Both the position numbers and the translations under genes were made by a program. Positions 1 through 3,258 of a stretch of 5,323 bases of DNA are shown in pieces. Numbering within the stretch: the stretch's first letter is position 1; every line of letters starts with the position of its first letter. The notes under the pieces are model-generated. The model did not search any database. It was not told the origin of the DNA and saw only the letters and a list, made by a program, of their open reading frames with translations. This DNA is from Massilia sp. (lineage in GTDB: Bacteria; Pseudomonadota; Gammaproteobacteria; Burkholderiales; Burkholderiaceae_D), in contig DOUW01000455.1 in the NCBI GenBank assembly GCA_003520365.1, forward strand, positions 1 through 5,323, in the 5' to 3' direction.

Positions 1-504
1 CCGAGCTACGAGATCAACGTGCCGAACGGCGGCACCACCTACATCATCGGCAACGTGATCATGCAGCCGGCCTCGAACAACAACCCGGCCATGGTGTCCT
101 ACGGCGAAGAAGGCGTGGGCGACCGCAAGACCGACCTGTACGTGATCAACAATACCTTCGTGAACGACGAAAGCTCGCGCGGCACCTTCGTCACGATCCG
201 CAATGCGGCGACCCCGGCCAAGCTGATCAACAACATCTTCAGCGGCGGCGGCACGGTCACCGGCCAGGCTTCGGCGGTGCAGCAGACCAACTACCGTTCG
301 GTCTCGGGCGACTTCGTCAACAAGGCAGCCTACGACCTGCGTCCGGCGTCCGGCACCCAGATCGTCAATGCCGGCTCGAACCCGGGCAGCTCGGACGGCG
401 GCCTGTCGCTGAAAGCCACCGCAAGCTACAAGCACACCGCGTCCTACGCCTCGCGTTCGACCCTGGGCGGCACGATCGACATCGGCGCCTACGAAGTGAA
501 GTAA
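1..504 (+). CDS. Right-handed parallel beta-helix protein, C-terminal part (5' end outside window)
   Basis: The frame is open from the first base and ends at TAA 502-504, giving 167 visible residues; the start and any signal peptide lie to the left. The sequence has spaced hydrophobic-Asn-Asn strands typical of beta-helix rungs: YIIGNVI near residues 14-20, LYVINNTF at 46-53 and KLINNIF at 74-80. The last two Asn-Asn pairs are 27 residues apart, a plausible rung length. The protein ends in IDIGAYEVK; a terminal D-I-G-A-(Y/F)-E is common in bacterial right-handed beta-helix repeat proteins. Such proteins are usually exported and often bind or cleave polysaccharides, but the visible part shows no recognisable lyase catalytic motif, so substrate and activity are unknown. 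The gene runs into a strong terminator and faces the csbD-like gene beyond it. The fold call is fairly secure; any enzymatic role would be a guess. Confidence 0.75.
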   Translation, partial: PSYEINVPNGGTTYIIGNVIMQPASNNNPAMVSYGEEGVGDRKTDLYVINNTFVNDESSRGTFVTIRNAATPAKLINNIFSGGGTVTGQASAVQQTNYRSVSGDFVNKAAYDLRPASGTQIVNAGSNPGSSDGGLSLKATASYKHTASYASRSTLGGTIDIGAYEVK

Positions 505-556
505 GCGGCGCCATCCGCTGCGCGCCGCAAGCGCGACGGCAGGATGAAAAAAGGTG

Positions 557-603
557 AAAGAAAAACGGGCCCCGGCGCGCTGAACGCCGGGGCCCGTTTC
601 TTC
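557..603. terminator. Bidirectional intrinsic terminator between the beta-helix gene and csbD copy 1
   Basis: A perfect 15-bp stem has arms at 563-577 and 585-599, a 7-nt loop and a very GC-rich core (cggggcccg). On the plus strand the stem ends in TTTCTT. On the minus strand it ends in TTTTT, C, TTT, with a further run of six T at 552-547. It sits between two convergent genes and can serve both, with the better U-tract on the minus (csbD) side. Confidence 0.9.
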
Positions 604-605
604 AT

Positions 606-623
606 GGGGGCGCTGGCGCCCCC
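606..623. repeat. Short perfect inverted repeat just after csbD copy 1
   Basis: GGGGGCGC and GCGCCCCC (606-613 and 616-623) are separated by two bases. On the minus strand this hairpin falls between the csbD stop codon (632) and the main terminator, so the csbD transcript would end in two successive hairpins. It has no T-tract of its own and may act as a 3'-end stabiliser. It could also be a chance product of high GC. Confidence 0.5.
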
Positions 624-631
624 CCGGCGCA

Positions 632-817
632 TCATGCGCGGTCGATGCCGTCCTTCAGCACTTCCTTGGCATCGCCATATTTTTCCTGGGTCTTGCCCTC
701 GACCTGGTTCTTCAGGCCCTTGGCTTCCTGTTCGCGGTTGCCGACCAGCTTGCCGGCTTCTTCCTGGATCTTGCCACCGATGTCTTGCAGTTTGCCTTCG
801 ACTTGGTCCTTGTTCAT
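632..817 (-). CDS. CsbD-family small stress protein, copy 1
   Basis: A 61-residue, highly charged protein that starts MNKDQVEGKLQDIGGKIQ, the hallmark N-terminus of the CsbD family. It has no cysteine, tryptophan or membrane segment. Two related halves are visible: VEGKLQDIGGKIQEEAGK (about 6-23) and VEGKTQEKYGDAKEVLK (about 39-55), giving the repeated Gly/Lys/Gln/Glu pattern of this hydrophilic family. In Bacillus subtilis csbD belongs to the sigma-B general stress regulon; the molecular function of the family is not established. The start is supported by AAGGAG at 830-825, 7 nt before the ATG. The gene is divergent from the AI-2E-type transporter gene and ends in a strong terminator. It is about 60% identical (33 of 55 positions by eye, no gaps) to the second copy at 2319-2495. 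Confidence 0.93.
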   Translation of the reverse strand: MNKDQVEGKLQDIGGKIQEEAGKLVGNREQEAKGLKNQVEGKTQEKYGDAKEVLKDGIDRA

Positions 818-832
818 GATGGTTCTCCTTAC

Positions 833-858
833 AGGTTAGTCAAATAAAGCGCGGTCAA
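833..858 (-). promoter_or_regulatory. Possible promoter of csbD copy 1
   Basis: On the minus strand TTGACC (858-853) resembles a -35 box. Downstream, CTAACCT (839-833) resembles an extended -10 box of the stationary-phase type (CTAYACT). The spacing is about 13-14 nt, short for a sigma-70 promoter; stress-sigma promoters are looser about the -35. The start would fall just before the ribosome binding site at 830-825, leaving a very short leader. The evidence is weak and rests on sequence resemblance only. Confidence 0.25.
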
Positions 859-868
859 TGTGCCGCGC
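849..868. repeat. Inverted repeat over the candidate csbD -35 region
   Basis: GCGCGG (849-854) and CCGCGC (863-868) are separated by 8 nt. The left arm overlaps the candidate -35 box of csbD copy 1, a position where a repressor could act. Six-base GC-only arms arise easily by chance in this composition, so this is only a candidate operator. Confidence 0.25.
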
Positions 869-992
869 GATGGGTCCAGAATACGCCCGCGCACCCTGCC
901 CATCTGTACGGCCACGCACACAGCTCGTCCATATCCGGCCCGCACCACGCGCTGCTCATCCATGCGCCGGGCAAGGTGGCGGAGTGGTAGTG

Positions 993-1016
993 TTGAATTA
1001 TCCTTTTGATAATCAA
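993..1016 (+). promoter_or_regulatory. AT-rich inverted repeat and candidate -10 box before the AI-2E-type transporter gene
   Basis: This is the most AT-rich spot in the 206-bp divergent intergenic region 818-1023. TTGAATTATC (993-1002) is followed by TGATAATCAA (1007-1016), an inverted repeat imperfect by one inserted A. The right arm contains GATAAT (1008-1013), five of six matches to a -10 box, and would start transcription near 1020, almost at the ATG at 1024. No good -35 lies 16-18 nt upstream. The rest of the intergenic region (about 870-990) shows no recognisable element. A regulator site, a promoter or both are possible. Confidence 0.35.
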
Positions 1017-1023
1017 ACCAACC

Positions 1024-2118
1024 ATGAGCGAACAATCCCTTTCCCCATCGTCCGCCACCGAGGCGGATGTCACGCCCAAGCGCGGGCTGATGCGGCGCAC
1101 GGCCATCATCAACGGCGTTGCTGCTCTCTTCATCCTGGGACTGGCCGCGGTCTGGCTCGCCGCCGACGCCCTGCTGCTGGTCTTCGCCTGCATCCTGTTC
1201 GCGGTGCTGCTTTATAAACTGAGCGCCATGCTGGCGCAGCGCACGAAGATGAAACGCCAGATCGCACTGGCGGTCGTGGTGCTGCTGCTGTTCGCCATCA
1301 TTGGCGTGGGCGGCTGGGCGATGGCGCCGCAGATCGCCGAGCAGTCGACCAAGCTGGCCGAGACGGTGCCGCAGTCGCTCGAGAAACTGCAGGAGTTCGT
1401 CAAGCAGCATCCCCTGCTGCAGCGCGTGGCGGCCGAATTGCCGCCGCCGGAGCAGGCGCTCAAGCAGATGTCCTCGCTGGTGCCGAACGCCGGGCTGTTC
1501 TTCGGCGGCGTCATCGGCGCCCTGGGCAACGTGGTGATCATCCTCTTCGTCGGCATCTATTTCGCCGCCTCGCCGCACCTGTACACGAACGGCTTCATCA
1601 AGCTGGTGCCGCAGGCAAAGCGTCCGCGTGCGCGCCAGGTGATGACGAAGATGGGCGACACGCTGGGCAGCTGGCTGCTCGGCAAGTCGATCTCGATGCT
1701 GATCGTCGGTGTCGCCACCTCGGTCGGCCTGGGTCTGCTGGGCGTGCCGCTCGGCCTGCTGCTCGGCATCATTGCCGGGCTGCTGGATTTCGTTCCCTAT
1801 CTCGGCCCGATCCTGGCCGGCATCCCGGCGGTGCTGATCGCGTTCTCCATCAGCCCGGACCTGGCGCTGTATACCATCCTGCTGTTCACCGGCGTGCAGC
1901 TGGTCGAGGGCTATCTGCTGCAGCCGCTGATCGAATCGCGCGCCGTCGACCTGCCGCCGGCGCTGACCATCGTGATGCAGCTGGTGTTCGGCACCCTGTT
2001 CGGCTTTGCCGGCGTGGCGCTGGCGACACCGCTGGCGGCGGCGCTCAAGGTGCTGGTGCAGATGCTGTATGTGGAGGATGTGCTGGGGGACAAGGTGGAG
2101 GAGTCGGAGACGGCGTAG
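1024..2118 (+). CDS. AI-2E family (PerM/TqsA-like) membrane transporter
   Basis: A 364-residue inner-membrane protein of the usual family length (about 350-370). A polar N-terminal tail (1-26) is followed by hydrophobic segments near 27-45, 48-66 and 79-99, a soluble helical part (about 102-155), then further segments near 157-181, 222-240, 242-275, 279-300 and 311-345. This three-plus-several arrangement with a central soluble insert is typical of the family. Diagnostic motifs are DFVPYLGP (255-262) and the later EGYLLQPLIESRAVDLPP (295-312). Members include E. coli TqsA, implicated in autoinducer-2 export, and others linked to Na+/H+ exchange; the substrate here cannot be read from sequence. 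The ATG at 1024 was chosen although no Shine-Dalgarno is visible. An in-frame TTG at 1006 would add six residues but also lacks one. The gene is divergent from csbD copy 1, convergent with csbD copy 2, and probably monocistronic. Confidence 0.92.
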   Translation: MSEQSLSPSSATEADVTPKRGLMRRTAIINGVAALFILGLAAVWLAADALLLVFACILFAVLLYKLSAMLAQRTKMKRQIALAVVVLLLFAIIGVGGWAMAPQIAEQSTKLAETVPQSLEKLQEFVKQHPLLQRVAAELPPPEQALKQMSSLVPNAGLFFGGVIGALGNVVIILFVGIYFAASPHLYTNGFIKLVPQAKRPRARQVMTKMGDTLGSWLLGKSISMLIVGVATSVGLGLLGVPLGLLLGIIAGLLDFVPYLGPILAGIPAVLIAFSISPDLALYTILLFTGVQLVEGYLLQPLIESRAVDLPPALTIVMQLVFGTLFGFAGVALATPLAAALKVLVQMLYVEDVLGDKVEESETA

Positions 2119-2165
2119 TGGATAGCGGTGCGTTTCGGGGCCGTGCGAGCGTCGCGTATCGCCGC

Positions 2166-2212
2166 GTGGGCACAGGTGCCCACCCTACGTAGGGTGGGCG
2201 GCGAAGCCGCCC
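2166..2212. repeat. Composite nested palindrome (REP-like intergenic element)
   Basis: Three inverted repeats overlap. GTGGGCAC/GTGCCCAC (2166-2173 and 2176-2183) forms an 8-bp stem. A perfect 22-bp palindrome with half-site GCCCACCCTAC spans 2178-2199. GGGCGGC/GCCGCCC (2196-2202 and 2206-2212) forms a 7-bp stem with a GAA loop. The palindrome shares bases with both flanking hairpins, so the flanking pair and the central hairpin exclude each other. It lies between convergent genes, where REP/BIME-type elements commonly sit, and has no T-tract. From memory, GTAGGGTGGGC-type palindromes are dispersed in a number of bacterial genomes. Two short palindromes follow in the same gap (CTGATCAG 2232-2239, CCGGCGCCGG 2251-2260). 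Confidence 0.75.
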
Positions 2213-2264
2213 GCGCGGTGATCGCTGTCATCTGATCAGTCGCAGTTGAACCGGCGCCGGGTCC

Positions 2265-2298
2265 AAAAACAAAACAGCCGCGACGCATCGCGGCTGTT
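2265..2298 (-). terminator. Intrinsic terminator of csbD copy 2 (and the upstream methyltransferase)
   Basis: An 11-bp perfect stem, AACAGCCGCGA (2273-2283) with its complement at 2288-2298, encloses a 4-nt loop. Read on the minus strand it is followed by a T-rich tract, TTTTGTTTTT including the stem base (2274-2265). It starts 20 nt after the csbD copy 2 stop codon. On the plus strand no T-tract follows, so it is a poor terminator for the AI-2E-type gene. Confidence 0.88.
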
Positions 2299-2318
2299 GC
2301 ACTACAAGAGGAATCGGA

Positions 2319-2495
2319 TCAGCGGTTGCCCTTGACGATGTCCTTCACGTCGCCCACTTTTTCCTGGACCTTGCCTTCCGCCTGGTTCGACAGGCCTTCC
2401 GACTGCTGCTGGCGGCTACCGACGGCTTCGCCGACCTTTTCCTGGATCTTGCCGCCAATGTCCTTGGCCTTGCCTTTGATTTGGTCCTCGTTCAT
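2319..2495 (-). CDS. CsbD-family small stress protein, copy 2
   Basis: A 58-residue charged protein starting MNEDQIKGKAKDIGGKIQ and ending VKDIVKGNR, again with two related halves: IKGKAKDIGGKIQEKVGE and AEGKVQEKVGDVKDIVK. It is hydrophilic with no signal or membrane segment, so presumably cytoplasmic. The ATG at 2495 is chosen because the CsbD hallmark begins there and AGAGG (2506-2502) lies 6 nt upstream; the frame stays open further up, but that stretch runs into the methyltransferase gene in another frame and resembles nothing. The methyltransferase stop is 37 nt upstream on the same strand, so co-transcription is likely unless a promoter lies inside the methyltransferase 3' end, where I see no convincing one. 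A terminator follows. Family members are stress-induced in several bacteria but have no agreed molecular function. Confidence 0.93.
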   Translation of the reverse strand: MNEDQIKGKAKDIGGKIQEKVGEAVGSRQQQSEGLSNQAEGKVQEKVGDVKDIVKGNR

Positions 2496-2532
2496 GTCAT
2501 GCCTCTTTGGTTGAGTGAAACGAGGTCCCACC

Positions 2533-3201
2533 TTAGGCCGTATCGCCGGCGCTCTCTGTACGTTCGTTAACATTGGGTTTGCGCCACAAGCTGGCCAGCC
2601 AGGGTTGCTGTTCGCGCGGCAAGCCCTCGGGGCGGTAGTAATGGTAGAGCGGCGCGAAACCCGCGGCGACCAGGTGGCGCTCCCACGTCGGGTAGTCGTA
2701 CCAGCTGCCGTAGCGCGGTCCGCTCCAGCCTTCCTCGTTGTGCCCGCGCGGATTCGAGCTGAACAGCACACCGCCCGGTTTCAGCGTGCCGTAGAGCGCG
2801 GCCAGCACGGCGGGCAATGCCCTGCTGGGCACGTGGAATAGCGATGCGTTGGCGAACACGCCGTCGAACCGTTCCGGCGGCAGGTCCAGGAGCAGGAAAT
2901 CCTGGTGCCAGACCTCGCAGCCGCTGTAGTCGCCCGCCATCGCGACGAATTCGCCTGATCCGTCCAGGCCGACGGCGCGGTGGCCGAGCATGGCAAAGGT
3001 CTTCAGGTCGCGTCCCGGCCCGCAGCCCAGGTCGAGCAGCGTGAACGGGCCTGGGCCTTCGATGGCGCCCAGCAGGGCCGCGACGTTCTGGCTGACGTCG
3101 TGGTCGATGGTGCCGGCAAAGAATTGCCGGGCATGGCGCTCGTAATGGTCGAGCGTGCGGCGCGAAATATCGTCCAGACTGTCGTCGAGGTTCTGGTTCA
3201 T
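2533..3201 (-). CDS. Class I SAM-dependent methyltransferase
   Basis: A 222-residue protein with a Rossmann-type methyltransferase core. Motif I LDLGCGPGRD at 56-65 binds S-adenosylmethionine. The acidic residue ending strand 2 is D80 in VGLDGS, which contacts the ribose. FDGVFANASLFHVP (112-125) is motif IV, and LKPGGVLFSSNPRG (140-153) is the post-motif strand region. The N-terminal helix region DHYERHARQFFAGT (18-31) and the GRD after motif I resemble small-molecule methyltransferases annotated as Methyltransf_25/11 or trans-aconitate-like; the acceptor substrate is unknown. The Trp- and Tyr-rich C-terminal part (159-207) may shape the substrate pocket. The ATG at 3201 has only a weak GGA (3209-3207) 5 nt upstream. 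It lies just after the terminator of the M13 gene, which raises the question of how it is transcribed. csbD copy 2 follows after 37 nt. Confidence 0.9.
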   Translation of the reverse strand: MNQNLDDSLDDISRRTLDHYERHARQFFAGTIDHDVSQNVAALLGAIEGPGPFTLLDLGCGPGRDLKTFAMLGHRAVGLDGSGEFVAMAGDYSGCEVWHQDFLLLDLPPERFDGVFANASLFHVPSRALPAVLAALYGTLKPGGVLFSSNPRGHNEEGWSGPRYGSWYDYPTWERHLVAAGFAPLYHYYRPEGLPREQQPWLASLWRKPNVNERTESAGDTA

Positions 3202-3210
3202 GGCTATCCG

Positions 3211-3247
3211 AAAAAACAGGCGGCGCCGGCGCGATGCCGGCGCCGCC
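3211..3247 (-). terminator. Intrinsic terminator of the M13 peptidase gene
   Basis: A perfect 12-bp GC stem, GGCGGCGCCGGC (3219-3230) with its complement at 3236-3247, encloses a 5-nt loop. On the minus strand it is followed by TG and then six T (3216-3211). It begins 11 nt after the peptidase stop codon. The methyltransferase start codon is only 9 nt past the T-tract. The plus strand has no T-tract. Confidence 0.9.
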
Positions 3248-3258
3248 CTCCCGCGAGC

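Noticed and set aside
970..992. tRNA-like fragment (GGCGGAGTGGTAG resembles a tRNA D-arm)
   Set aside because: No acceptor stem, anticodon stem or T-arm could be found around it.
1006..1023. TTG start for the AI-2E-type gene
   Set aside because: It adds six residues without a ribosome site and lies within the AT-rich promoter-like inverted repeat; the ATG at 1024 is simpler.
829..1578. 249-codon open frame on the minus strand over the start of the AI-2E-type gene
   Set aside because: It is the complement of a clear membrane-protein gene, rich in Arg, His, Gln and Asp with no family resemblance, and has no ribosome site that fits.
2326..2514. Antisense open frames over both csbD genes (also 645-839) that look like each other
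   Set aside because: Their similarity is only the mirror of the conserved CsbD coding sequence; no independent start signals or domains were seen.
2496..2771. N-terminal extension of csbD copy 2 to 150 residues
   Set aside because: The extra part overlaps the methyltransferase in another frame and resembles nothing, while the CsbD hallmark and a good ribosome site mark the start at 2495.
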